This document shows, piece by piece, positions 17,948 to 26,829 of a DNA stretch of 64,000 nt. Origin of the DNA: Arthrobacter antioxidans (GTDB lineage Bacteria > Actinomycetota > Actinomycetes > Actinomycetales > Micrococcaceae). The position numbers were made by a program, and so were the translations under genes. The DNA is taken from the NCBI RefSeq assembly GCF_023100725.1, contig NZ_CP095501.1, positions 1,488,001 through 1,552,000 on the forward strand, written 5' to 3'. Position 1 is the first letter of the stretch. Each line of letters opens with the position of its first letter. The notes below the pieces were generated by a model that ran no database searches, had not been told where the DNA came from, and saw nothing but the letters and a program-made list of their open reading frames with translations.

Positions 17948-19522
17948 ATGGAAGCCTTGGAGATTGCCCGCTGGCAATTCGGAATCACGACCGTCTACCA
18001 CTTCATCATGGTCCCCCTGACCATCGGACTGGGGCTGCTCGTGGCGGTCATGCAGACCCTCTGGTACCGCACCGGCCGGGAGCACTACCTCCGGATGACG
18101 AAGTTCTGGGGGAAGCTCTTCCTCATCAACTTCATCGTCGGCGTCGCGACGGGCCTGGTGCAGGAGTTCCAGTTCGGCATGGCGTGGAGCGAGTACAGCC
18201 GCTTCGTCGGCGACGTGTTCGGAGCGCCGCTCGCCATGGAGGCGCTCCTGGCCTTCTTCGTCGAGTCCACCTTCCTCGGCCTCTGGATCTTCGGCTGGGG
18301 GCGGCTTCCGCGCCTGATCCACCTGCTCTCGCTCTGGACGGCGGTGCTCGCGTCCGTCTTCTCCGCGTACTTCATCCTCGTCGCGAACTCGTGGATGCAG
18401 CATCCCGTGGGCGTGGAGATGGTCGATGGCAGGCCCGTCATGGTCGATGCCTGGGCGGTCTTCACCAACAACACGGCCCTGGTCGCCTTCCCGCACACCC
18501 TCTTCGGCTGCCTCGCCGTCGCCGGGGCCTTCCTCCTCGGCATCAGCTGGTACCACCTGTGGAAGAGGCGCCACGACGGGCTGGACGCGCTCGGCCCCGA
18601 CGGGAAGGTCGTCGTCGGTGACGGCGGCGGTGCGCGGGATGCGGCGGATCACACCGTGTGGCTCCGCTCGGCACGGGCCGGCGCCGTCGTGGCCATGATC
18701 GCGTTCGCCGGCACGGGCATCACCGGCGACCTGCAGGGCAAGCTCATGTTCGAGCAGCAGCCCATGAAGATGGCGGCCGCCGAGGCGGCGTGCCACGACG
18801 GCACGGGGTTCTCCCTCCTGTCCGTCGGCAACCTCGGATCGCAGAGCTGCGACGACATCGTCGCGGTCGTCGAGGTCCCCGGAGTGCTGTCCTTCCTCGC
18901 CAACGGTGATTTCACCACCGAGGTCAAGGGCGTCAACACCCTCCTGCCCGAGTACCAGGAGCAGTACGGCACCCACCTGCCGGACGATCCGATGTACGGG
19001 GACCTGGCGGGCTCGGAGATCGACTACCTGCCGGTCATGGAGGTCACCTACTGGGGCTTCCGCATCATGATCGGGTTCGGGGCGATCGCCGCGGCGGCGG
19101 CCGCGGCCGCCCTGTGGGTCCTGCGGAGGGGCACCGTCCCGGAATCGCGGTGGCTCATGCGCCTGGCGGTCTTCGGGATCCTCGCGCCGTTCGGGGCGAA
19201 CATCGCGGGCTGGGTCTTCACGGAGATGGGCCGGCAACCGTTCGTCGTCGCGCCCAATCCTGACGCGTCCGGCATCGACGGCGTCTTCATGTTCACCGCG
19301 GCAGCGGTCTCGCCCGGCGTGTCCCTCCCCGAGCTGGTCACCTCGCTCGTCCTGCTGACCCTCGTGTACGCCGTCCTCCTCGTGGTCGAGGTGAAGCTGC
19401 TCTTCACCTACGTCCGCGGCGGCACCGCCTCCGCGATGCCCGAGCTGACCCACTCCGATGACACCGAGGGGTCCGACGGCGGCAGGAAGGACGACGGCGA
19501 TGTCCTCGCATTCGCGTACTGA
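17948..19522 (+). CDS. cydA: Cytochrome bd ubiquinol/menaquinol oxidase subunit I
   Basis: A 524-aa polytopic heme protein. CydA oxidises quinol and reduces O2 to water with high affinity and without proton pumping. Conserved features: RWQFGITTVYHFIMVPLTIG at the N-terminus with the heme b595 His; FPHT with the likely heme b558 His; WMQHPVG; and the quinol-site GRQPF segment. The region between helices 6 and 7 is short, so this is the short-Q-loop form typical of Gram-positives. AAAGGG precedes the ATG. It is the first gene of cydA-cydB-cydDC and lies 41 nt beyond a BlaI-type operator array. Confidence 0.96.
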   Translation: MEALEIARWQFGITTVYHFIMVPLTIGLGLLVAVMQTLWYRTGREHYLRMTKFWGKLFLINFIVGVATGLVQEFQFGMAWSEYSRFVGDVFGAPLAMEALLAFFVESTFLGLWIFGWGRLPRLIHLLSLWTAVLASVFSAYFILVANSWMQHPVGVEMVDGRPVMVDAWAVFTNNTALVAFPHTLFGCLAVAGAFLLGISWYHLWKRRHDGLDALGPDGKVVVGDGGGARDAADHTVWLRSARAGAVVAMIAFAGTGITGDLQGKLMFEQQPMKMAAAEAACHDGTGFSLLSVGNLGSQSCDDIVAVVEVPGVLSFLANGDFTTEVKGVNTLLPEYQEQYGTHLPDDPMYGDLAGSEIDYLPVMEVTYWGFRIMIGFGAIAAAAAAAALWVLRRGTVPESRWLMRLAVFGILAPFGANIAGWVFTEMGRQPFVVAPNPDASGIDGVFMFTAAAVSPGVSLPELVTSLVLLTLVYAVLLVVEVKLLFTYVRGGTASAMPELTHSDDTEGSDGGRKDDGDVLAFAY

Positions 19523-19545
19523 CCGGTCCCGCACCGGTTCCCCCT

Positions 19546-19581
19546 CCACGTCCCGCTCGATGTCCCGCTCCATGTCCCCCT
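19546..19581 (+). repeat. Three 12-bp imperfect tandem repeats between cydA and cydB
   Basis: Units 19546-19557, 19558-19569 and 19570-19581 share the pattern CNANGTCCCNCT. They fill the 81-nt cydA-cydB spacer after an ACCGGT-CCCGC-ACCGGT-like hairpin at 19522-19538. Confidence 0.5.
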
Positions 19582-19603
19582 CGTTTGCCCGGAAGGATCC
19601 CCG

Positions 19604-20626
19604 ATGACCGAGGCCCTGCCCACCATCTGGTTCGTACTGATCGCCGTGCTGTGGTCCGGGTACCTCTTCCTCGAGGGCTTCGACCTCGGGGTGGGGATGC
19701 TGATGAAGCTCATGGCCCGCAACGACACCCAGCGGCGCGTGCTGCTGAACACCGTGGGGCCGGTGTGGGACGGGAACGAGGTCTGGCTCGTGACGGCGGT
19801 GGGCGCCACGTTCGCGGCCTTCCCCTACTGGTACGCCTCCCTGCTGTCCGCGCTCTACCTCCCGTTCCTGCTGGTCCTGCTCGGCCTGATCTTCCGCGCC
19901 GTGGGGTTCGAGTGGCGGGGCAAGCGGCACAGCGACACCTGGCGCAACGGCTGGGACTGGGCCATCGCGCTCGGTTCGTTCGCTGCGGCAGCCGGGATCG
20001 GCGCGGCGCTCGCGCTGACCACCACGGGCCTGCCGCTCGACGCGAACGGCGACCGCGTGGGCGGTGCCTTCGCCTGGGCCACCCTGCCGGCGCTCCTGGG
20101 TGCCGCCGCCGTCGTACTGTTCTGCCTCGTCCACGCCGCCGCGTTCATCGCCCTCAAGACCGACGGCGGGGTGCGCACGCTGGCCGACCGCCTGTTCCGC
20201 CGCCTCCTGCCGGTCGCGATGCTCCCGTTCCTCGCCTGGGCGCTCCTGGTCCAGCTGGACACCGGGTCGGTGCTCACCTGGCTCGCCGTCGTCGGCGCCG
20301 TCGGCGCGCTGACCGCCTCCTACCGCTTCTCCTCGGTGGGCCGTGACGGCCGCGCCTTCGCGGCGCTGGGCCTCGGGATGCTGGCGCTCGTCGGGTCGAT
20401 CTTCGGCGCCGTGTTCCCCGTGGTCCTGCCGTCCACCCTCGATCCCGCCTTCGATCTGACCGTGCAGAACGCGTCGTCCTCGCCCTACACGCTCGGCCTG
20501 ATGAGCATCGTCGCCTGCTTCGGGGTGCCGCTCGTCCTCGCCTACCAGGCCTGGACCTACTGGGTCTTCCGGCAGCGGGTCTCGGAGTCCAGCATCCCGG
20601 CGGCCCACGCCGTCACCGCACTGTGA
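19604..20626 (+). CDS. cydB: Cytochrome bd oxidase subunit II
   Basis: A 340-aa membrane protein, normal CydB length, with about eight hydrophobic helices. The N-terminal half carries the conserved LEGFDLGVGM and GPVWDGNEVWL motifs; the C-terminus ends after the Trp-containing AYQAWTYWVF helix. It partners CydA in the heterodimer. An AAGGA Shine-Dalgarno is suitably placed. Its TGA stop overlaps the GTG of cydDC by 4 nt (GTGA), so translation is probably coupled. Confidence 0.96.
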   Translation: MTEALPTIWFVLIAVLWSGYLFLEGFDLGVGMLMKLMARNDTQRRVLLNTVGPVWDGNEVWLVTAVGATFAAFPYWYASLLSALYLPFLLVLLGLIFRAVGFEWRGKRHSDTWRNGWDWAIALGSFAAAAGIGAALALTTTGLPLDANGDRVGGAFAWATLPALLGAAAVVLFCLVHAAAFIALKTDGGVRTLADRLFRRLLPVAMLPFLAWALLVQLDTGSVLTWLAVVGAVGALTASYRFSSVGRDGRAFAALGLGMLALVGSIFGAVFPVVLPSTLDPAFDLTVQNASSSPYTLGLMSIVACFGVPLVLAYQAWTYWVFRQRVSESSIPAAHAVTAL

Positions 20627-23600
20627 GCGGCGCCGTCGGGACCGCCGTCCCGAAACGGGACGCCGGACACGCCACCACGCCACAGGAGTCCGACGCCGCG
20701 CCGGCCGGTCGGCGCGTCTCGCCGCTGGCGACGCTGAGCGCAGGAGGGCCCGCGGGCGCCGCGGGGTCGACGACGGCGCTGTACCTCCTCGGCGTGCTCG
20801 CCGCCGTCCGGGCGGCAGGGCTGGTACTCCTGGCGCAGGCCCTCGCCCTCGGCATCGGATCCCTCGCCGCCGGTTCGCTCGACGTCCGCGGCGTGCTGCT
20901 GCAGGGCATCCTCGGTGCCGGGCTCCGCACCATCGCGGCGTGGGGGCAGGACGCGACCGCCGCGCGCCTCGCCCTCGGGACCAGGGAGCGGATGCGCGAG
21001 GCGGCGCTCCTGCGCCTGCTCGACGACGGCGGCACCACGCGTGCCGCCGCCGGCAGCGGCACGGGCTCGCTCGCCGTACTGCTCACGCGCGGACTCGACG
21101 GGCTCGACAAGTACTACACGCAGTACCTGCCCGCGCTCATCACGTGCGCCGTGGTCCCGCTGCTCATCGGCGCGCGGATCCTTGCCTCGGACTGGGTCAG
21201 CGCGCTCATCATCCTCCTCACGGTGCCGCTCGTGCCCGTGTTCATGGTGCTGATCGGCCTCCACACGCAGGAGCACACGCAGCAGGCCACCACCGCTCTG
21301 GGCCGCCTGTCGGACCACCTGCTCGAACTCGCGCGGGGCCTCCCCGTCCTCGTGGGGCTCGGCCGCGCCGCCGAACAGACCCGCGCCCTCCGGGAGATCG
21401 CCGACACCTACACCTCACGCACCATGACGACCCTCCGCACGGTCTTCCTGTCCTCCCTCGCCCTCGAGCTCATCAGCACCATCTCGGTCGCCGTCGTCGC
21501 CGTCTTCGCGGGTGTGCGCCTGATCCACGGGGACCTGGGGCTCGAGACCGCGCTGATCGCCCTCATCCTCGCGCCCGAATGCTACGGACCCCTGCGCGAC
21601 GTCGGGGCGGCCCACCACGCCAGCGAGGACGGCGAGGAGGCCGGGGCCCGCGTCCGTGCGGTCCTCGACGCCCCCGCGGCCCCGCCGGAGGACCTGCCGG
21701 TACGCGTCCCGACGGCCGACGGAAGGGCCGGCCGGCCGGCCGGGATCCGCGTGGAGGGCCTCACCGCCCGGTACGACGGCGTCCTCGAGCCGGTCTTCGC
21801 CGGCGTCCGCTTCGTGCTCGAGCCCGGCACCGTCACCGCGCTCCGGGGTCCGAGCGGATCCGGGAAGTCCACCCTGATGCGCGCACTGGCCGGGGGAGCG
21901 GCCGTCCCACCCGGTCTCCGCCTCGAAGGCCGGGTGGCGGGGCTCCGGATCGGTGCGGTCGCCTGGGTCCCGCAGCACCCCGAGCTCCTGATGGAGACCG
22001 TCCGCGCCGAACTCGCCCTCTACGCCGGGCTTCCCGCGGAGTCACCCATCCTCGACGCCCAGCTCGCCGCCGTCGGCGCCGCCGGACTCGCGGACCGCCG
22101 CAGCACGGAGCTGAGCCCGGGAGAACTGCGGCGCGTCGCCGTCGCACGCGCCCTGCTGCGCGCACAGGACCCGTCGGTCGCCCTCCTGCTCCTCGACGAG
22201 CCGACCGCCCACGTGGACGACGACGCGTCCCGCGCCATCCGGGCCGCCGTGACGGCACGCCGCACCGGACTGACCGTCCTCCTGATCGCGCACGACGACG
22301 AGACGGCGCGCCTCGCGTCGGCCGAGGTGCGCCTGGGCGGGCTGTCCGCAGCCGGGCGCGCGCCGGCGCCGACCGTCGCCTTCCGGCCGACGGCCTTCCC
22401 GACGGACCTCCCGACGGCGGGGAGGCCCGCCGGCCGAGTGCAGCACGCGCTCGCGGACCCCGACGCGGCAGGCCGTCCCGCGGGATCCGGGCCCACCGAG
22501 CGCAGGGGCACGGAACGCAGGCCCATGGCACCGACCGGCACCCTTCCCGACCCGGTGGACCGCGTTCCCGGGCCCGCCGGCGCGGACCGTGCGGGAGGGC
22601 GCCGGCCGCACGCCCCGAGCACGTCGTGGTTCCGCTCCGCCCGCGACGTGCTCGGACTGGTGCGGCCCTGGGACCGGCGCTTCCTCGCCGCCGCCGCCCT
22701 CGGGCTCGGCGCGTCGGTCTTCGCCGTCGCCCTGACCGCGCTCAGCGGCTGGCTGATCGTCCGCGCCGCCGAGCAGCCGCCCATCCTCTACCTGCTCACC
22801 GCGATCGTCGGCGTCCGCTTCTTCGGCATCGGCCGCTCCGTCCTGCGCTACGCGGAACGCCTCCGGCTGCACGCCGCCGTGTTCCACCGGGCGGACGACA
22901 CACGGCTGCGGCTGTGGACCGGGCTGCTCGGCACCGGCCGTTCGTGGCGCACGATCGCCCGGGGGTCCGGGGGCATCGAACGGCTGGTCGGGGACATCGA
23001 CGAGCTCCGGGACCTGTCCTCACGCGCCCTGCTGCCCTTCGTGGTCTCGGTGCTGACGGGCGTCGCCGCGCTCGCCACCACGGCCGCGCTGCACCCCGCC
23101 TCCCTCGGGTGGCAGGTCCTGGCCGTCGTCGCGGCCCTCGTCGTCGCACCCGCCGTCGCCGTCCTCCGTGAGCAGGCCGCGGGCGCAGCGGCCGTGCGGC
23201 TCCGTGCGCAGGGTCTCGAGCGCGTCACGGGCCTGCTGCGGGCCGCCCCCGATCTCCGGGTGAACGGCGTCCACCGGCCCGCGCTCGCCGGGACCCGTGC
23301 ACTGGGGGCAGCGGTCGCGGCGACGGCGCGGCGTTCGGCGTCGGCGGCGGGTGCGTCGACGGCCGTGATCGTGGCCGCCTGCTGCACCGCCTCGCTCGGC
23401 ATCCTCGTCGGCGCGGGCGATCTGCCGGCGGACCTCACGGCCGTCCTCGTCCTCATGCAGCTCGCGCTGATCGAGCCGTTCGTCGCCGGCACGTCCGCCG
23501 TGCAGCACTGGGGTCCGCTGGCGGCCGTGACACGCCGGATCGTCCCGCACCTCGGCCCCGCCGCCGGCTGGGAGGAGGACCTGCGGCGCGCGGGCGCCGG

Positions 23601-24294
23601 GCAGGGCGGCCGGCCCGCGCAGTCCGCCGCGCTCCGCCGCGCGAGCATCGGCTACGAGCCCGGCCACCCCGTGGTCGACGGCCTGGACCTCGAGCTGGTA
23701 CCGGCACGCTGGACCGGGCTGACCGGTCCCTCCGGCAGCGGCAAGTCCACGGTGATCGGCGCCCTCCTCGGTTTCCTGCCCCTCGAGCGGGGGACGCTCG
23801 TCGTGAACGGGGAGCCCGCGGACGACGCCGTCACGCCGCGCATCGCCTGGTGCCCCCAGGAGAGCCACCTCTTCGACTCCAGCCTGCGCTCCAACCTGCA
23901 GCTCGCCCGGCCGCCCGGCGACCCGGCCACCGACGCCGAGCTGGACGCCGTCCTCGGCGCCGTGGGACTGACCGGGCTGGTCGAAGGGGTCGACGACGGG
24001 CTGGATGCACCCGCCGGGGCGGGAGGGTCCCGGCTCTCCGGCGGGCAGCGGCAGCGGCTCGCCGTGGCGCGCGCCCTGCTCACGCGGTCCGGCGTCGTCC
24101 TCCTCGACGAGCCCACCGCCCATCTCGACGCCGACGGTGCCCGGTCCCTGCTCGGGGACCTGCGGCGGGGCCTGCCGGACACCGCCGTCCTCCTCGTCAC
24201 ACACGATCCCGCGGAGGCCGCACTGTGCGACGACGTCGTGGCGCTGGGCCCTCCCCTCCACGACGCACCGCCTCGAGGGGCTGTGGGGGCCTGA
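20623..24294 (+). CDS. cydDC: CydD-CydC fusion ABC exporter for cytochrome bd assembly
   Basis: A 1223-aa single-chain fusion of two ABC half-transporters that export thiol reductants (glutathione/cysteine in the E. coli system) needed for cytochrome bd assembly. Half 1: transmembrane domain, Walker A GPSGSGKST near residue 408, signature LSPGE, Walker B LLLLDEPTAH. A Pro/Arg-rich linker at about 575-670 follows. Half 2: transmembrane domain, Walker A GPSGSGKST near 1034, signature LSGGQ, Walker B VVLLDEPTAH. The first half has a degenerate signature (LSPGE), suggesting asymmetric nucleotide sites. Cotranscribed with and translationally coupled to cydB. Fused CydDC is known in actinobacteria; the exported thiol here is unknown. 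Confidence 0.94.
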   Translation: MSGAVGTAVPKRDAGHATTPQESDAAPAGRRVSPLATLSAGGPAGAAGSTTALYLLGVLAAVRAAGLVLLAQALALGIGSLAAGSLDVRGVLLQGILGAGLRTIAAWGQDATAARLALGTRERMREAALLRLLDDGGTTRAAAGSGTGSLAVLLTRGLDGLDKYYTQYLPALITCAVVPLLIGARILASDWVSALIILLTVPLVPVFMVLIGLHTQEHTQQATTALGRLSDHLLELARGLPVLVGLGRAAEQTRALREIADTYTSRTMTTLRTVFLSSLALELISTISVAVVAVFAGVRLIHGDLGLETALIALILAPECYGPLRDVGAAHHASEDGEEAGARVRAVLDAPAAPPEDLPVRVPTADGRAGRPAGIRVEGLTARYDGVLEPVFAGVRFVLEPGTVTALRGPSGSGKSTLMRALAGGAAVPPGLRLEGRVAGLRIGAVAWVPQHPELLMETVRAELALYAGLPAESPILDAQLAAVGAAGLADRRSTELSPGELRRVAVARALLRAQDPSVALLLLDEPTAHVDDDASRAIRAAVTARRTGLTVLLIAHDDETARLASAEVRLGGLSAAGRAPAPTVAFRPTAFPTDLPTAGRPAGRVQHALADPDAAGRPAGSGPTERRGTERRPMAPTGTLPDPVDRVPGPAGADRAGGRRPHAPSTSWFRSARDVLGLVRPWDRRFLAAAALGLGASVFAVALTALSGWLIVRAAEQPPILYLLTAIVGVRFFGIGRSVLRYAERLRLHAAVFHRADDTRLRLWTGLLGTGRSWRTIARGSGGIERLVGDIDELRDLSSRALLPFVVSVLTGVAALATTAALHPASLGWQVLAVVAALVVAPAVAVLREQAAGAAAVRLRAQGLERVTGLLRAAPDLRVNGVHRPALAGTRALGAAVAATARRSASAAGASTAVIVAACCTASLGILVGAGDLPADLTAVLVLMQLALIEPFVAGTSAVQHWGPLAAVTRRIVPHLGPAAGWEEDLRRAGAGQGGRPAQSAALRRASIGYEPGHPVVDGLDLELVPARWTGLTGPSGSGKSTVIGALLGFLPLERGTLVVNGEPADDAVTPRIAWCPQESHLFDSSLRSNLQLARPPGDPATDAELDAVLGAVGLTGLVEGVDDGLDAPAGAGGSRLSGGQRQRLAVARALLTRSGVVLLDEPTAHLDADGARSLLGDLRRGLPDTAVLLVTHDPAEAALCDDVVALGPPLHDAPPRGAVGA

Positions 24295-24346
24295 CCGACG
24301 GGTACCCGGACTGCTCCGTCCTGCGGTGATGCGCCCCGTCCTGGAA

Positions 24347-24352
24347 TACGCT
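24347..24352 (+). promoter_or_regulatory. -10 element for a leaderless GNAT transcript
   Basis: TACGCT lies exactly 6 nt before the ATG at 24359, with no Shine-Dalgarno before that ATG. Confidence 0.5.
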
Positions 24353-24358
24353 GGGGCC

Positions 24359-25408
24359 ATGACCACGCCCCACACGCCCGGACCCGACGCCGGACCGGCC
24401 ACCCCGGCGCCGGGCGCTCCGCCGCTGCCCGACGCACTGCTGTGGCGGGCGCTGACCTACGCCGACATCCCCCGCTGGCATGCGCTCGTCCAGCGCATCG
24501 CGGAGGAGGACCAGCCCGACTGGGTGGAACAGCGCGCCGACCTCGAGCAGGCGCTGCGAGCCTCGAAGAACGATCCCCGCAAGGACACCGTCGCCGGGTT
24601 CGACGCGGACGGCGAGCCGCGGGCCTTCGGACGTCTGTCCCGTAATCCCGGCTCGACGCTGATCCACGGCGCCGGCGGAGTCGATCACGCGTGGCGCGGT
24701 CGCGGCATCGGCCGGGCCGTCCTCGCCTGGCAGGCCTGGCGTGCGGAGATGCGCCTCCGGGAGACGGGGCACACGGAGGGGATCTTCCGGAACTACGTCG
24801 AGGAACGCAACCCCTCGCACCTGGCGCTGCTCACCGCGAGCGGCAGCAGGATCGTCCGCTACTTCACCGAGATGACGCGGCCGCTGGACCAGCCGATCCC
24901 CGACCTCGCCTTCCCCGAGGGGCTGGAGCTCCTCACCTTCGCGGAGGGCACGGACCGGGACATCTCCGAGCTGGTCCGCCTCGCTCACAACGACGCCTTC
25001 CAGGACCACTGGGGGAGCGAGCCCCGCGATCAGGAATCGTGGCAGTTCACGGTCAGCCACCCGGAGTTCCGGGCCGACTGGAGCCTCGCACTCGTCGACC
25101 CGTCGACGGGGGAGGTGGCCGCCTACCAGCTGGCCAGCTACGACCCCGATTCCCAGCAACTCCTGGGCCGCACGGAGGGCTACACCGACCTGCTCGGTGT
25201 CCGACGGACCTGGCGGGGTCGCGGCCTCGCCCCGGCCCTGCTCGCCGAGGCGATGCGGCGGTACCGGGCGGCGGGCATGCAGAACGCCGGGCTCGGCGTG
25301 GACACCGAGAACCCCTCCGGGGCGCTCGGTCTCTACGAGCGCATGGGCTACGTCCCGACCCAGCGGTCCATCGTGTTCGACCTGCCGCTGCGCGTGAACC
25401 CCGCCTGA
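24359..25408 (+). CDS. Tandem GNAT family N-acetyltransferase
   Basis: A 349-aa protein with two GNAT folds. The first acetyl-CoA pyrophosphate loop (WRGRGIGRAVL) is at about residue 113, the second (WRGRGLAPALL) at about 286, followed by NPSGALGLYERMGY, the usual C-terminal GNAT motif. Tandem-GNAT proteins include mycothiol synthase MshD, but family motifs do not fix the substrate here. The ATG is preceded by a TACGCT -10 at leaderless spacing, which supports it over upstream in-frame codons that would overlap cydDC. It stands alone between cydDC and terC. Confidence 0.85.
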   Translation: MTTPHTPGPDAGPATPAPGAPPLPDALLWRALTYADIPRWHALVQRIAEEDQPDWVEQRADLEQALRASKNDPRKDTVAGFDADGEPRAFGRLSRNPGSTLIHGAGGVDHAWRGRGIGRAVLAWQAWRAEMRLRETGHTEGIFRNYVEERNPSHLALLTASGSRIVRYFTEMTRPLDQPIPDLAFPEGLELLTFAEGTDRDISELVRLAHNDAFQDHWGSEPRDQESWQFTVSHPEFRADWSLALVDPSTGEVAAYQLASYDPDSQQLLGRTEGYTDLLGVRRTWRGRGLAPALLAEAMRRYRAAGMQNAGLGVDTENPSGALGLYERMGYVPTQRSIVFDLPLRVNPA

Positions 25409-25461
25409 CCCTTCCCTCCCTCTTTCCCCCGGCGGGTGGACTGTGGTTCACTCGTAGGCAC

Positions 25462-25558
25462 GGAGGGGAGTATCCCCACATCCGGTTCGTCGTCACTACG
25501 AGGGTCCCGGCATCCTCCGGCGGACAGGGCCGATTTTTCTCGGCCGGGAGAGACCTCC
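25462..25558 (+). ncRNA. yybP-ykoY (manganese) riboswitch aptamer
   Basis: P1 forms from GGAGG (25462-25466) and CCTCC (25554-25558). The three hallmark elements are present in order: GGGGAGTA just inside P1, CGTCGTCA in the middle, and GAGAGACC before the 3' strand of P1. A GGCCGA/TCGGCC hairpin (25528-25533 with 25540-25545) forms the variable arm. Family members bind Mn2+ and often precede TerC-type genes, exactly as here. TCCAGT (25556-25561) can pair with ACTGGA (25574-25579), which competes with P1 and covers the likely ribosome binding site. Confidence 0.85.
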
Positions 25559-25591
25559 AGTTGGTATTCACTGACTGGAAGTAGGTACCCC

Positions 25592-26629
25592 TTGAACATC
25601 CCTCTCTGGGTCTGGTCCGCCGTCATCGGCTTCATCCTCCTCATGCTCGTCGTCGACCTCGTCGCGCACCGGCACGCCCAGGTCATCAGCGTCCGTGAGG
25701 CCGCCGCCTGGTCGGGCGTCTGGGTCTTCTGCGGCGTCGGCTTCGGGGTCATCGTGTGGCGCGTCTGGGGGGCGGAGTTCGGGCAGCAGTACTTCGCCGG
25801 TTACCTCATCGAGAAATCCCTCGCCGTGGACAACGTCTTCGTCTGGGCCATCATCTTCACGTTCTTCGCGGTCCCCCGCGAGTACCAGCACCGCGTCCTG
25901 TTCTTCGGGGTCCTCGGCGCCCTGGTCTTCCGGGGGATCTTCATCGCCTCCGGGTCGGTCCTGATCCAGAACTTCTCCTGGGTCCTCTACGTCTTCGCGG
26001 CATTCCTGCTCTTCACCGGGTACCGGATGCTCGTCCAGCGCAACGAGCACATCGACCCGTCGAGGTCGCGGGCCCTGAAGCTCTTCCGCCGGTACGTGCC
26101 CATGACGGACGCCTTCCACGGCCAGCGGTTCCTCGTCCGGAAGAACGGGGTCCTGCTCGCCACACCCCTGCTCGCGGTCCTCGTCCTGGTGGAAGTGACG
26201 GACATCGTCTTCGCCGTGGATTCCATCCCCGCGATCTTCGCCGTGACCGACGAGGTGTTCCTCGTTTTCACCGCCAACGCGTTCGCGATCCTGGGCCTGC
26301 GCGCCATGTACTTCCTCCTGGCCGACCTCATCCACCGCTTCGTGTACCTGAAGGTCGGACTCGCCCTGGTCCTGGTGTGGGTGGGCATCAAGATGGCCCT
26401 GAAGATCGACGTCTACTACATCCCCACGCCGATCTCCCTCGCGGTGATCACCACCATCCTCACCGTCGCCGTCGTCGCGAGTCTCATCAGGACGCGCGGC
26501 CAGGAACGCCACGAGCCGCCGGGACCCGCCGTCGCTCCCTTCCGCACCGCCGGCGAGGAGGAGATCGCCGCCCTCCAGCCCCTCCGGCCCGGGCGCCGCG
26601 GGACGAGCGGCGTGGACCGCCGGTCATGA
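25592..26629 (+). CDS. TerC family integral membrane protein, probable Mn2+ exporter
   Basis: A 345-aa polytopic membrane protein with about nine hydrophobic helices. The acidic membrane motifs of the family are present: EKSLAVDNVFVW in the first half and EVTDIVFAVDSIPAI in the second. TerC/Alx/YkoY proteins are linked to manganese efflux and metal supply to exported enzymes. The TTG start gives NIPLWVW, the usual TerC beginning, and is required because the in-frame upstream region is the riboswitch. GGAAG ends 10 nt before TTG. The Arg-rich C-terminal tail is cytoplasmic and unconserved. Expression is probably raised by Mn2+ through the leader. Confidence 0.88.
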   Translation: MNIPLWVWSAVIGFILLMLVVDLVAHRHAQVISVREAAAWSGVWVFCGVGFGVIVWRVWGAEFGQQYFAGYLIEKSLAVDNVFVWAIIFTFFAVPREYQHRVLFFGVLGALVFRGIFIASGSVLIQNFSWVLYVFAAFLLFTGYRMLVQRNEHIDPSRSRALKLFRRYVPMTDAFHGQRFLVRKNGVLLATPLLAVLVLVEVTDIVFAVDSIPAIFAVTDEVFLVFTANAFAILGLRAMYFLLADLIHRFVYLKVGLALVLVWVGIKMALKIDVYYIPTPISLAVITTILTVAVVASLIRTRGQERHEPPGPAVAPFRTAGEEEIAALQPLRPGRRGTSGVDRRS

Positions 26630-26829
26630 CGCCGGAACGGAGGTCCGTCGAGCGGGTGCGGATCAGCCCGCCGCGCGGCCGCGTCACGGCCGGCACCAGC
26701 AGGGAGCTCATGGCCTAGCTGTTCATGCGGTCGGTAGGCGCCGCGGCGTCGTCCCTGCCCTCGTTCTGCGCGACGGGCACCGGGACGGCGCACTCACCCT
26801 GACCTCCCGTCCTGTGGGACGCCAGACGG
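26630..26829. other. Gap between terC and arsR, no supported gene
   Basis: A 30-codon ORF (26626-26718) overlaps the terC stop as ATGA, but it is Arg-rich, resembles nothing and is probably chance. No clear terminator; a 5-bp CGTCC/GGACG hairpin near 26810 is weak. Confidence 0.3.

Noticed and set aside
17837..20683. A 948-codon minus-strand open frame across cydA/cydB.
   Set aside because: Low-complexity Gly/Glu/Arg/Asp composition, antisense to strongly conserved cyd genes, and it crosses the operator array.
25436..25591. N-terminal extension of terC from an upstream in-frame codon.
   Set aside because: The extension is the manganese riboswitch RNA; the TTG at 25592 begins the conserved TerC N-terminus.
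26626..26718. A 30-codon ORF overlapping the terC stop codon as ATGA.
   Set aside because: Too short, Arg-rich, no homology or extra ribosome-site support; a start-stop overlap alone is weak evidence.
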